In this document: piece by piece, positions 8,041-16,790 of the stretch
Position numbering within the stretch: the first letter of the stretch is position 1
Layout of the letters: each line of letters starts with the position of its first letter
Source of the DNA: DASZIT01 sp036489495
Lineage (GTDB): Bacteria; Actinomycetota; Acidimicrobiia; Acidimicrobiales; RAAP-2
DNA length: 64,000 nt
Assembly (NCBI GenBank): GCA_036489495.1
Contig: DASXFR010000072.1
Span: 1-64,000, forward strand
Direction: 5' to 3'
Position numbers and translations under genes: made by a program
The notes under the pieces: generated by a model
What the model was told of the DNA's origin: nothing
The model's database searches: none
Seen by the model: only the letters and a program-made list of their open reading frames with translations

Positions 8041-8345
8041 GGTGCCTCCCCCAGGATCCGGGGCACCCGGAACCGGTGGTCCTCCACCGACGGGGCGGCG
8101 GCCAGGACCTCGTCCCGGTCCAGGGTCGGCGCCAACGTATCCGGACGGAGGACATTGGTGACGGCCATGGCGTGGGCGGTCGGGGCCACGTCGGTGAGAT
8201 CCAGCTGGGCGATATCGGCGGCGTGGTCGAGGACCTCGGCCAGCTGTCCGGTGAACAGCTCGAGTTCCTCGTCGGTCAGATGGAGCCGGGCCAAGGCGGC
8301 CACGTGGGCCACGTCGTCCCGGGTCAACCGCGGGGCGCCCGCCAC
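8037..8345 (-). CDS. gatC: Asp-tRNA(Asn)/Glu-tRNA(Gln) amidotransferase subunit C
   Basis: A 102-residue GatC with the expected opening LTRDDVAHVAALARLHLTDEE and closing DHRFRVPRILGE. It stabilises the GatA-GatB pair. The GTG start at 8345 shares one base with the stop of the esterase gene upstream (TAGTG), so gatC is coupled to that gene, and its own stop overlaps gatA. Confidence 0.95.
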   Translation of the reverse strand: MAGAPRLTRDDVAHVAALARLHLTDEELELFTGQLAEVLDHAADIAQLDLTDVAPTAHAMAVTNVLRPDTLAPTLDRDEVLAAAPSVEDHRFRVPRILGEAP

Positions 8346-9121
8346 TAGGACGCCCGCGCCGTACCCGGGCCGCCCAGGACCTCGTCGGCGAAGGCCACCA
8401 CCCGCTCCTCGATGACCGGGGCGTCCCAGTCGAGGGTGGCCACGTGGTAGCTCCGTTCGAGGTAGATCCGCTCGACGGGGCCCGCCACCTTCTGCTCGAG
8501 GACGTCGCCGGATTCAGTTCCCACCACATGGTCGACCCGGCTGCTCAGCAACAGGGTGGGGCACCGGATCTTTCCCAACAGGGGCTCGACGGTGTCGACC
8601 GCTTCGAACAGGGACAGCGCCGCCGCCAGCGGCGACTCGGGGTAGGCGGCCTCCACCGAACCCTCCTTGGCGATGTCCGAGCCGATCCCGTCGACCACCT
8701 CGGCGCCCCCGGCCAGCAGGTCCCGGATCACCGCCCGGAAGTCCTCGGCCGGGGGGTCGATCAACGGGTTGATCACCGCGATGCCGGCGATCTCCGGGTG
8801 GTTGGCGGCCAACCAGCAGCTCAGCGTGCCCCCCATGGACAATCCGGTCACCACCACCTGGTCGCACCGGGCCGACAGTCCCTGGTAGGCGGCTTCGGCC
8901 GCCCCCGACCAGTCCTCCCACCGGGTGGGGATCATGTCCTCCACGGACGTCCCGTGTCCGGGGAGGAGCGGCAGGTCGACGGTGAAGCCCGCCTTCCCGA
9001 GGGCCAGGGCCAGCGGTCGCATCGACTGCGGGTTCCCGGTGAAGCCGTGGAGGACGAGCGCGCCGTGGGCACCGCCTTTCGAAGACCAGGGTTCGGCGCC
9101 GGACATGATCGGGGCAGTCAT
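8345..9121 (-). CDS. Alpha/beta hydrolase, carboxylesterase type
   Basis: A 258-residue serine hydrolase resembling Est30/YvaK carboxylesterases and monoacylglycerol lipases. The oxyanion segment LVLHGFTGNP, nucleophile elbow VTGLSMGG, a late Asp in LLLSSRVDHVV and His in ERSYHVATLD are all visible. The ATG at 9121 begins MTAPIMSGAEPW, which fits the family length. It is the first gene of the gatCAB transcript and touches gatC by one base. Why an esterase heads this tRNA operon is unclear. It is divergent from the SCP2 gene. Confidence 0.87.
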   Translation of the reverse strand: MTAPIMSGAEPWSSKGGAHGALVLHGFTGNPQSMRPLALALGKAGFTVDLPLLPGHGTSVEDMIPTRWEDWSGAAEAAYQGLSARCDQVVVTGLSMGGTLSCWLAANHPEIAGIAVINPLIDPPAEDFRAVIRDLLAGGAEVVDGIGSDIAKEGSVEAAYPESPLAAALSLFEAVDTVEPLLGKIRCPTLLLSSRVDHVVGTESGDVLEQKVAGPVERIYLERSYHVATLDWDAPVIEERVVAFADEVLGGPGTARAS

Positions 9122-9242
9122 GGTTCGGCATGCTACCGGCCATAGCCACGGGGCCCGACTCTCGCCTCGGGTCCCATATTCCAGCGAGGCTATGGTTACC
9201 CGGCAGTAGAGACCGGTACGACAGGCAAGGAGCAACGCACCC

Positions 9243-9650
9243 ATGGCCACATATCCATTTCTCAGCGACGACTGGCTCAGCGAGGCCAGGGCCATCCGGG
9301 CCGAGTTCGACGGGAAAGGTGCGCCGATTCCGCACGCCGTGCGAATGAACCTGGTGATCACCGAAGTGCCCTTCGGGGACGGCACCGTCAACGCCCACAT
9401 GGACACCACCTCGGGCCAACTCGAGCTGGACATGGATCACATCGACCCGGCCGACCTGAAGGTCACCCTCGACTACGACATCGCCAAGTCGATTCTCATC
9501 GAGGGGAACCAGCAGGCCGGCATGCAGGCGTTCATGTCCGGCAAGGTGAAGGTCGAAGGCGACATCGCCAAGCTGATGGCCATGCAGACCGGCGGGGCCG
9601 ACCCGACCACCGAGATGGTGGCGGCCCGCATCAAGGCCATCACCGAATAG
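9243..9650 (+). CDS. SCP2 sterol-binding domain protein
   Basis: A 135-residue single-domain SCP2 (sterol carrier protein 2) fold, with LDYDIAKSILIEGNQQAGMQAFMSGKVKVEGDIAKLMAMQ near the C-terminus, the usual closing helix of the domain. Such small proteins carry fatty acyl-CoA or lipids in the cytosol. A strong AAGGAG ribosome site lies about 11 bases before the ATG. The gene stands alone, divergent from the esterase gene and convergent with the MFS exporter. Confidence 0.9.
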   Translation: MATYPFLSDDWLSEARAIRAEFDGKGAPIPHAVRMNLVITEVPFGDGTVNAHMDTTSGQLELDMDHIDPADLKVTLDYDIAKSILIEGNQQAGMQAFMSGKVKVEGDIAKLMAMQTGGADPTTEMVAARIKAITE

Positions 9651-9651
9651 T

Positions 9652-11268
9652 TCAACCCACCCGGCCGGCGACCGCCTTGGCTCGCCCGGGCCGGGGGGTG
9701 TTCCGCATCAACACCGCGCAGGCGGTGGCAGCCAGTGTCACCACCACCCCGACCAGGTAGGCCCGGTGGAACGAGGCCAGCGACCCGACGCCGCCGTGGG
9801 CCGATGCCTGCACGGTGACCATGACCTGGATCCCGGCCACCACCCCGATCTGGGTCACCATCTGCTGGGCGGCGCTCATCACCCCCAACTCCTCGAGCGC
9901 CACCTCGTTGGAGGACGACGAGGTGGTCGACGGCGTGACGATGCCGATGCCGGCGCCGGAAAGGGCCAGGGCGATGAAGATGACCACCAGCGACGGATGC
10001 ACCCCGATCTGGGTGAACACCACCATCGAGCCGGCCAGGATCAAGGTCCCGACCACCGTGGAGATCCGCTCACCGATGACCACCGCGGTGTAGCCGGCCA
10101 CCGGGGCAATGATCGAGAACAACAGGGGCCGGGCGGTTGACACCAGGCCGGCCCGGGTCTCGCTGTAGCCGTAGATGCCTTCCATCAACAACGGGAACAG
10201 GAAGAAGCCACCCATGTAGGAGAAGTTGGTGAATGTCTTGGCCGCCAACGGGAAGGTGAAGTTCCTCATGCGGAAATACCGCAGCGGGATCAGCGGGTGG
10301 TCGGTCCGCTGCTCTTGGATCACGAACCCGATGCCGGCGGCGATCGAGATGCCGAAGATGCCCAGGATCAGCGGCGATCCGAACCCCCGGGAGGGCGCCA
10401 GGTTGAGCGCCATCAGGCCGGCGGTCACCGAGGCGGCCAGGGTGAAGGAGCCGATCCAGTCGAGATGGCGCCAGGGGTTGCGTCGAGGTTCGGACACCGC
10501 GCCGCCGCCTTCCGCCCCGGCCGCCACCGGGAGGACCGGCCCCCGACCGGGCAGCACGATCATGGCCAGGACGCCGGCCATGGCCATCAGCGGCAGCTCT
10601 CCCCAGAACAGGGCCCGCCATCCGAAGTACTGGATGATCGGAGCGCCGACGGTGACCCCGATGACCGGGCCCCCCGCCCCGACCAGGGCCCACCATCCCA
10701 TCGCCTTGACCCGGTCCTCGTTGGAGAAGACCTGGAGCATCAGGGCCATCGACGCAGCTCCGGTGGCGGCTCCCTCCACCCCGTCGAGCAGGCGGGCTCC
10801 GATCAGCACCCCGGCGGTGGGGGCGGTGGCGGTCAGAATCACACAGACCGCGGCTCCGAGCAGGCCCCAGAGGTAGAGGCGCCGGTACCCCCCGATGTCC
10901 CCGAACTTGCCGAGGACTGGGGCCGCCACCCCGAAGGCCAGCAGCGGACCGGTCGACGTCCAGGTGAGGGTCGAGACCGAGGTGTGGAGCTGGTGGGCGA
11001 CTTGCGGGAGGGCGACCACGAAGACGGTGAAGGTGATGTTGACCGACAGCAGACCGGCCAGCACCGTCCACAGCACCCACCACTGGTACCGGTCCGAGCT
11101 GCGGACCTTGCGATGCATCCGGTGCCGGAAGAGCACCGGCCAGGGAACGACGATGCCCCCTTCGGCACCGGCGCCACCTCCGCTGACCAACACCTCGGCC
11201 TCGGCCGCCTCCGAGGCATCGAAGCTGTGCTCTCTCCCGGCGGTTCCGCCCCGATTGGGTGACGCCAC
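9652..11268 (-). CDS. MFS drug-exporter-like transporter (DHA2 type)
   Basis: A 538-residue membrane protein with about 14 hydrophobic segments, the size and topology of the DHA2 (EmrB/QacA) branch of the major facilitator superfamily. LGKFGDIGGYRRLYLWG after the second segment is motif A, and LLDGVEGAATGAASMALM follows. It probably exports small hydrophobic compounds by proton antiport. The GTG start lies three bases after the stop of the SDR gene, so the two share a transcript. About 60 soluble residues precede the first helix, so a later start (for example MHRKVRSSDRYQ) is possible. Confidence 0.87.
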   Translation of the reverse strand: MASPNRGGTAGREHSFDASEAAEAEVLVSGGGAGAEGGIVVPWPVLFRHRMHRKVRSSDRYQWWVLWTVLAGLLSVNITFTVFVVALPQVAHQLHTSVSTLTWTSTGPLLAFGVAAPVLGKFGDIGGYRRLYLWGLLGAAVCVILTATAPTAGVLIGARLLDGVEGAATGAASMALMLQVFSNEDRVKAMGWWALVGAGGPVIGVTVGAPIIQYFGWRALFWGELPLMAMAGVLAMIVLPGRGPVLPVAAGAEGGGAVSEPRRNPWRHLDWIGSFTLAASVTAGLMALNLAPSRGFGSPLILGIFGISIAAGIGFVIQEQRTDHPLIPLRYFRMRNFTFPLAAKTFTNFSYMGGFFLFPLLMEGIYGYSETRAGLVSTARPLLFSIIAPVAGYTAVVIGERISTVVGTLILAGSMVVFTQIGVHPSLVVIFIALALSGAGIGIVTPSTTSSSSNEVALEELGVMSAAQQMVTQIGVVAGIQVMVTVQASAHGGVGSLASFHRAYLVGVVVTLAATACAVLMRNTPRPGRAKAVAGRVG

Positions 11269-11271
11269 GGT

Positions 11272-12150
11272 TCAGCCGCCGAGCAGGTGCATCTCCGTCT
11301 GGAGCTCCGCAACTGTCCATCGGTCGTTCTTCTCGAGGGTGTCGGTCATCGTCCAGGGTTGGAACCGACGGATGAGACCGCCTTGGACCAGGTACACCTG
11401 GCCGGTGGTCGGCGCATCCTGGGTAGCCAGATAGGCGACCAGCGGGGACACGTTGGCGGGGTCCCAGCTGTCGAAGGCCGAGGCGTCGGCCGGGGCCTGG
11501 ACGATGTCGGAGAGGCCCGGCGTCTGCTCGGTCAGCCGGGTGCGGGCAGCTGGGGCGATGGCGTTAACCCGGATCCCATAGCGCCCGAGCTCCTCGGCGG
11601 CGATGATGGTGAGCGCCCCGATCCCGGCTTTGGCGCTGCCGTAGTTGGTCTGGCCCGGGTTCCCCAGCAGTCCGGATGTCGACGAGGTGTTGATGACCGA
11701 CGCCTTCACCTCGATGCCGTCCTTGGTCTGCTGGCGCCAGTAGGCGGCCGCGTGGCGGAGCGGGACGAAGTGCCCCTTGAGGTGGACCTTGATCACCGAG
11801 TCCCATTCCTCTTCGGACATGTTGACCAGGACCCGGTCCCGGAGGATCCCGGCATTGTTCACCAGGATATGGAGGTCCCCGAACGCCTCGACGGCGGTCT
11901 CGATCAGCTGCTTCCCGCCCTCCCAGTCGGTGATGTCGTCGGCGTTGGCGACCGCTTCGCCGCCGGCGGCGGTGATCTCGTCCGCCACCAGCTGGGCCGA
12001 CGACTTGTCCGTCCCGGACCCGTCCGGGGCGCCGCCCAAGTCGTTGACCACGATTTTTGCCCCTTCGGCGGCGAAGAGGAGTGCATGTTCGCGGCCGATT
12101 CCCCGGCCGGCGCCGGTGATGATGGCAACCCGCCCGTCCAGTGCGCCCAT
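11272..12150 (-). CDS. SDR family oxidoreductase
   Basis: A 292-residue classical short-chain dehydrogenase related to the 3-hydroxyacyl-CoA dehydrogenase module of multifunctional enzymes. The NAD(P) site is TGAGRGIGREHALLFAAEGA, then NNAG. The catalytic Ser lies in INTSSTSGLLGNPGQ and the Tyr/Lys in NYGSAKAG. The ATG at 12150 has a GGAG ribosome site six bases upstream and begins GALDGRVAIITGAG, so I prefer it to the more upstream in-frame ATG. Likely substrate: a 3-hydroxyacyl-CoA or related alcohol (inference). It is co-transcribed with the MFS gene. Confidence 0.88.
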   Translation of the reverse strand: MGALDGRVAIITGAGRGIGREHALLFAAEGAKIVVNDLGGAPDGSGTDKSSAQLVADEITAAGGEAVANADDITDWEGGKQLIETAVEAFGDLHILVNNAGILRDRVLVNMSEEEWDSVIKVHLKGHFVPLRHAAAYWRQQTKDGIEVKASVINTSSTSGLLGNPGQTNYGSAKAGIGALTIIAAEELGRYGIRVNAIAPAARTRLTEQTPGLSDIVQAPADASAFDSWDPANVSPLVAYLATQDAPTTGQVYLVQGGLIRRFQPWTMTDTLEKNDRWTVAELQTEMHLLGG

Positions 12151-12246
12151 GCTCCAACCCCCCTCGTCGACCAACCTGATGCCCGGCAACGCCACGGCCG
12201 GTTGGCTGCAATCGTGCGCCTACGTTGGCAGGGCCTTACGCGGCGG

Positions 12247-13377
12247 TCAAACCGGGACAGCTCCCGATCGGGTCCCGTGACGGGGTGGTCGATCCACCGC
12301 CAGGCCCAGCCCTGGGTCGGTCACCGAACGGGCCATCCGCCGGGCCCGGTCACGACTCCCGGCGATGAGGACGTATTCGGTGTTCCGCAGATGGGACACG
12401 GTTCCCACCTTGCGCCCGGCCGGGTTGTGGATGCCGATCCTCGCCCCGACGTAGCGGGCGGAGTCGAACGACACCACTTGGACATGGCCCCGGGCCGCGC
12501 ACATGTCATAGAGCTCGTCCAGGGTCAGCCATGACTCGTTGTTGTAGGAGAGGACAACCGTCTCGGCCCGGACCCCGGCGATCACCCCGGCCAGTGCGGC
12601 CGGCATGGTCTGGCGGCGATTGAACTGGCTCCTCCCGGTGGGCAGCCGCAGGTCCTCGCGCTTGCAGGCGATCCCGTAATGGATCGGGGCGTCCCACTCC
12701 ACCAACGTCTCCCACACGTGATAGTTCGACTCGTAGCGGTGCTGGTTGTAGGGAGGGTCGAGGTAGGCCAGATCGACGTCGGGCAGCACCTCGGAGCCGT
12801 CGGCCACCAACACACAGGCATCGCCCCGCACCGCCCGACCCCCGCCCGGCACCAGCTCGGGCACCCGGAGGGCGAGCGGGCGATCGGCCCGGGCGGCCCA
12901 CTGCTTGAGGTAGGCCATCTGCACCCCGGTGGTCGAGTCCACCCGGTCGGCGGCTTCGAGCAGGCTGGTCATCAGCACCGGCCACAGCGGGGTCCCGGCA
13001 AAGCCGGCCTCGATGGCGTCGCGGATGGCATCGATGCGGGCACCGTTCTCCGGCCGGAAGAACCTCGACGACCGGCAGAAGGTCTCGGTGACGTAGCCGG
13101 GCTGCCCGTCCAACCGGTTGAGCGCCTCCACCGCCTCGGCCACCTCGGCCAGGAACGACGGCGACTGTTCCGGATCGGTGGCCACGTAGCACTGGGCCAA
13201 CACGTGGGCGGCCCGGGAACTGTCCACCGCCGTGGTGTGGATCCCCAGCCGCTTGAGGGCCTGGGCCACCCGGGTGGTGCCGGTGAACAGGTCGAGGGCG
13301 GTCGCCGCCCCGGAGGCCAGGGCCATCTCGGAGAGAGCGGGAACCAGACGGCGTTTGGACCCGAGGTACTTGATCAC
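12247..13377 (-). CDS. D12-class adenine-N6 DNA methyltransferase, orphan
   Basis: A 376-residue Dam-like enzyme. MIKYLGSKRRLVPAL is the opening shared by D12 class methylases, DLFTGTTRVAQA (29-40) is the SAM-binding motif, and YLDPPYNQHRYESNY (DPPY at 207-210) is the catalytic motif. It should methylate adenine in a short DNA site. No restriction endonuclease gene is adjacent. The gene follows the HIT-like gene by 22 bases and lies in the same direction as the PASTA kinase gene. The last 30 residues are Arg-rich and may be poorly conserved. Confidence 0.86.
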   Translation of the reverse strand: MIKYLGSKRRLVPALSEMALASGAATALDLFTGTTRVAQALKRLGIHTTAVDSSRAAHVLAQCYVATDPEQSPSFLAEVAEAVEALNRLDGQPGYVTETFCRSSRFFRPENGARIDAIRDAIEAGFAGTPLWPVLMTSLLEAADRVDSTTGVQMAYLKQWAARADRPLALRVPELVPGGGRAVRGDACVLVADGSEVLPDVDLAYLDPPYNQHRYESNYHVWETLVEWDAPIHYGIACKREDLRLPTGRSQFNRRQTMPAALAGVIAGVRAETVVLSYNNESWLTLDELYDMCAARGHVQVVSFDSARYVGARIGIHNPAGRKVGTVSHLRNTEYVLIAGSRDRARRMARSVTDPGLGLAVDRPPRHGTRSGAVPV

Positions 13378-13399
13378 CGGCGGACGGATCCCACACCGG

Positions 13400-13717
13400 T
13401 CACTTGCGGCCGAACCGGCGGAACCACCAGTTGGGGTCGCGGGCGTGGGCGTGGAAGTGGTCGGGGATCTGCCGCATCACCCGGTCGAACGACCACCCGT
13501 CCACCCCCAGACGCTGATCGGCGACCGAGCCCAGTCGGGCCAGCATGTGCTCCACCTCCGCCTCCGGCGGCTCGCTGCCGTGGGACTTCCACACCACCAT
13601 GGGCACGTCGCAGATTTCGCAGTTGGCCACCCAGCAGGTGTCGTCCTCGTAGAACCACTCGGTGATCCGGGCGGCCTCGCACAGTTCGCAATCGGCGACG
13701 ACAGGGGGAACGGTCAC
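13400..13717 (-). CDS. HIT-like protein with two CxxC pairs
   Basis: A 105-residue protein with C10xxC13 and C33xxC36, then HFHAHAR at 87-93, which resembles the His-x-His-x-His motif of HIT nucleotide hydrolases. The four cysteines could bind zinc. The body is short for a full HIT domain (usually about 110-140), and the substrate is unknown; assignment to HIT is by motif only. Its GTG overlaps the kinase stop by four bases (GTGA), so it is translated with the kinase, and the methyltransferase follows. Confidence 0.7.
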   Translation of the reverse strand: MTVPPVVADCELCEAARITEWFYEDDTCWVANCEICDVPMVVWKSHGSEPPEAEVEHMLARLGSVADQRLGVDGWSFDRVMRQIPDHFHAHARDPNWWFRRFGRK

Positions 13718-15678
13718 GCGGTGTACATGTTGATGGCGGTGCCGGGCGGGACGTTGGTCCCGGCATCCGGAGTGGTGAGGAACACCTTTCCCTTGGCGGG
13801 TCCGTAGACGGCGCCGACCGTCAGTCCCTTCGACTGCAACGTGGTGGTGGCCTGGGCGACGGTGTCGCCGGACAGGTTCGGGACCGGCACCGGCTGGGGG
13901 CCGAGGGAGACGTTCACGGTGACCGTCGACCCGAAGGGGGCGGGGCCGGCCGACGGGTCCGGGGTGGTGCCGATGACCTGCCCGGCCGGCACCGAGGAGC
14001 TGTAGACATTCGCCTGGGTGGGGGTGAACCCGGCGGCGGTCAGGGCGGCGGCGGCGCTGGCATAGGTGGAACCCGACCCGGTCACCGGCGGGATCGCCAC
14101 CGGGGCATGGCCCATGGAGGTGATGATGGTCACCGTCGACCCGTAGGTGGCGCTGTTCGCCGGGCTGGTACCCAGGATCCCCCCGGCCTTCACCGTCGCA
14201 CTGTATTGGGCCGCGCTGGCCGGGCAGACCCCGACCAGGTGCACCGCCGCCAGGGCCTGGATGGCATCGGCGCAGCCGCTATAGCTGGTCAGGTTGGCGG
14301 GGATGGTCACCGGGGGCAGCCCCTTGGAGACGACCACGTCGATGGTGGTTCCCTCCTTGGCCATGGCCGGGTTGCGCCCGGGCTTGGCCGCCGGCTGCTG
14401 GCGGAGGATGACCCCCGGGCCCACGGTGGTGCTGAACTCCGCGCTGGTCTGGTGGACCTTGAAGTGGTCAGAGGCCACCGCCTCGACCGCCACCGGCACC
14501 GTCTTGCCCACCAGCGAGGGCACCGGGTGGCTGGCGGTGAACAGCTGCTGTTGGAAGGCGAGTACCAACCCGGCGGCGATCAGCGCGGCGACCGCCGCGG
14601 CGATCCCGGCCATCCACGGCCACCGCCGTCTGGGTCTCGGGTCGCCGGATCCGGGGGCCGGCGGCTCGCCGACCCCGATCGGCTGGCCGACCGGCTTCTC
14701 CGGTGACAGCCGCGCGGTGGCCACGCCCAGCTCGGTGGCATCGCCGCCGTCGGATCGGGTTCGCCCGCCGATACCGGCTCCCACCCTCGCCGGTTCGACC
14801 CGGGTCGGGTCGGCAACGGTCACGGCTTCGGCCAGCACCAGCGGCTCCGGCTCGGGGAGGGCGATCTCGAGGGCCTGGAGCCTGAGGATCAACGCGGCGG
14901 CGTCGTAGCGCTCATCCGGCTCGGGGGCGGCCGCCCACACCAGCACCTCATTCAGCGGACCGAGGGCGTCGTGCTCCGGCAACAGGGTTCCCACCCGGGC
15001 CATCAGGGTGGCGACGGTGGTGTCCCCGGCGAACGGTACCTTCCCGGTGACTCCCTCATAGAGCACCAAGGCCAGAGAGTAGACATCGGCTCTCCCGTCG
15101 AGCGTCCACCCCTCCACCTGTTCAGGGGCGGCATACCGGGCGGTTCCCAAGATGGCCCCGTCCGGCTCGGTCCAGGCGGCCTCGGCCAGGGCGCGGGCCA
15201 ACCCGAAGTCGGCGATCCGCAATCGGCGCTCGGCGTCGAACAACAGGTTGGCCGGCTTGATGTCCCGGTGGATCAGCCCCCGGCGGTGGGCGTAGTCGAG
15301 GCCGGCGGCGGCTTCCAGGCCGACCCGGACCGCCTGCTCGGGGGTGAGCAGGGTCCCGGCGTCGTAGATCTGGCGGAGGCTGCCTCCGGCCAGGTACTCC
15401 AGGACCAGATACGGCTCGCCGCCCTCCTCGCCCCAGTCGTAGACCTGGAGGATGTTCGGATGGTTGAGGGCGGCCACCGCCCGCGCCTCGGCCCGGAACC
15501 GCTTGAGAAAGGAGATGTCACCGGCCAGGGCCGGATGCAGCACCTTGATCGCCACCTGGCGGTGGAGATTGACGTCCTCGGCCAGGTACACGTGGGCGGA
15601 CGCGCCGGTACCCAGGGCGGTTACAAGTCGGTAGCGGTCGCCGAGGACCCGCCCGATGGAGTCCGTAATGCTCGGCAT
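13714..15678 (-). CDS. PASTA-domain Ser/Thr protein kinase (PknB-like)
   Basis: A 654-residue membrane kinase. Residues 15-270 are the kinase domain: Gly-rich loop GTGASAHV (23-30), K45, HRDIKPANLL with D139, DFG at 157-159 and a GTARYAAPEQ activation segment. A Pro-rich linker follows, then one helix (about 353-375), then four extracellular PASTA domains from about residue 384 to the end. The family senses muropeptides and controls cell wall growth and division by phosphorylating cytoplasmic partners. An AGAGGAA ribosome site precedes the ATG. Unusually it sits with a HIT-like protein and a DNA methyltransferase and not with FtsW, PBP and the phosphatase genes. Confidence 0.94.
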   Translation of the reverse strand: MPSITDSIGRVLGDRYRLVTALGTGASAHVYLAEDVNLHRQVAIKVLHPALAGDISFLKRFRAEARAVAALNHPNILQVYDWGEEGGEPYLVLEYLAGGSLRQIYDAGTLLTPEQAVRVGLEAAAGLDYAHRRGLIHRDIKPANLLFDAERRLRIADFGLARALAEAAWTEPDGAILGTARYAAPEQVEGWTLDGRADVYSLALVLYEGVTGKVPFAGDTTVATLMARVGTLLPEHDALGPLNEVLVWAAAPEPDERYDAAALILRLQALEIALPEPEPLVLAEAVTVADPTRVEPARVGAGIGGRTRSDGGDATELGVATARLSPEKPVGQPIGVGEPPAPGSGDPRPRRRWPWMAGIAAAVAALIAAGLVLAFQQQLFTASHPVPSLVGKTVPVAVEAVASDHFKVHQTSAEFSTTVGPGVILRQQPAAKPGRNPAMAKEGTTIDVVVSKGLPPVTIPANLTSYSGCADAIQALAAVHLVGVCPASAAQYSATVKAGGILGTSPANSATYGSTVTIITSMGHAPVAIPPVTGSGSTYASAAAALTAAGFTPTQANVYSSSVPAGQVIGTTPDPSAGPAPFGSTVTVNVSLGPQPVPVPNLSGDTVAQATTTLQSKGLTVGAVYGPAKGKVFLTTPDAGTNVPPGTAINMYTA

Positions 15679-15790
15679 CGTTCCTCTTAGGGTACCGATC
15701 GGTCAAGCACTTGCGGTGGAGGGTATCGCCCACCTGGGCATTCCCAAGATCGGCGGTGCGAACCCTCCCACCTCGACGGCGCCGCCGATG

Positions 15791-16720
15791 TCAGACGGCG
15801 AGTTGGAGGCCGGGAGGCGGGCTGCTCGGCCAGCCACTGGTGGCCAGCAGGGCGGTGATCTCCGAGGCCAGGGCGGCTGCGGCCCGAGAGAGAGCCCGGT
15901 CTCCCCGATGCACCAATCCGATCTCTCTCCGGAGGCTCGGCGATCGCACCCGGAGTCGATGGAGGTTCGGGTGGGCAGCGGCCACGATGCTCGGCACGAT
16001 GGCGGCCCCGAGTCCGGCGTCGACCAGGGCCAGCACCCCGGCCATCTCGCCGCCTTCCAGGGCCACCACCGGCTCGAACCCGGCGTCATGGCACACCCGC
16101 AACGTCATGGCTCGGAGGTCGTACCCCTCCCGGAACATGACCAACGGAACCTGGCGGAGGTCGGCAATCCCGATGCGTCGGCGCCCGGCCAAGGGGTGAT
16201 CGGCACCGGTGACCACCACCAGCTCCTCGACGGCGAGGGTCACGCTCTCCAGGCGCGGCTGATGCAGGGGGAGGATGGCCAGGGCCACATCGAGCTCGCC
16301 CGACTCGAGTCCGACGACCAGACGCTCGGAGCCCTGCTCGGTGACGGCGAGGGCAACGCCCGGATAGCGGTGGTGAAAGCGACCGAGGGCGGCCGGGAGC
16401 AACGTGGTACTCAGGCTCGGGGTGGCGCCGATGGCGACCCGACCCCGGCGCAGGCTGTCCAGTTCGGTGACCTCGTCGACCAAGGTGGCCATGTCGGCCA
16501 GGGCCCGGCGAGCCAACGGGAGCAGGAGCTCACCGGCGTCGGTCAAGGTGACCTTCCCCGGAGCCCGATGGAAGAGCGGGGTGCCCAGGGTCCGCTCGAG
16601 CTGGCGGATCTGGGCACTCACCGACGGCTGGGCGACGTGGAGGCGCTCGGCGGCCCGGGTGAAGTGACGGTCCTCGGCAACGGCCACGAAGTATTCGAGT
16701 TGATGAAGCGGTGGTCCCAT
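15791..16720 (-). CDS. LysR family regulator, OxyR-like
   Basis: A 309-residue LysR regulator. The N-terminal winged helix-turn-helix LHQLEYFVAVAEDRHFTRAAERLHVAQPSVS is textbook, and the C-terminal part is the effector domain. It looks like OxyR/CynR members, but only one Cys is present (C210, near the second redox Cys of OxyR); the position of the first redox Cys is Asp (D201). Peroxide sensing through a disulfide is therefore unlikely. The ATG overlaps a CATAG-N7-CTATG palindrome that is likely its own binding site. It is divergent from the membrane protein gene at 16791, its probable target. Confidence 0.9.
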   Translation of the reverse strand: MGPPLHQLEYFVAVAEDRHFTRAAERLHVAQPSVSAQIRQLERTLGTPLFHRAPGKVTLTDAGELLLPLARRALADMATLVDEVTELDSLRRGRVAIGATPSLSTTLLPAALGRFHHRYPGVALAVTEQGSERLVVGLESGELDVALAILPLHQPRLESVTLAVEELVVVTGADHPLAGRRRIGIADLRQVPLVMFREGYDLRAMTLRVCHDAGFEPVVALEGGEMAGVLALVDAGLGAAIVPSIVAAAHPNLHRLRVRSPSLRREIGLVHRGDRALSRAAAALASEITALLATSGWPSSPPPGLQLAV

Positions 16721-16734
16721 AGCTACAGACTATG
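16718..16734. promoter_or_regulatory. LysR-type binding site
   Basis: CATAG-N7-CTATG, containing ATAG-N7-CTAT, the T-N11-A shape of LysR boxes and close to the OxyR half-site pattern. It overlaps the LysR start codon, and its centre is about 65 bases upstream of the predicted start of the divergent gene at 16791, the standard place for a LysR activator site. Confidence 0.72.
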
Positions 16735-16754
16735 AAAATTAGACTCATCATGTC

Positions 16755-16784
16755 TTGGACTTCTGAAGGGCAGCTCCCTACCTT
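16755..16784 (+). promoter_or_regulatory. Probable leaderless promoter of the membrane protein gene
   Basis: TTGGAC (16755-16760), 18-base spacer, TACCTT (16779-16784), then 6 bases to the ATG at 16791. The same layout is seen at the TetR and MarR genes of this window. It supports the 16791 start. Confidence 0.55.
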
Positions 16785-16790
16785 GGGGTC

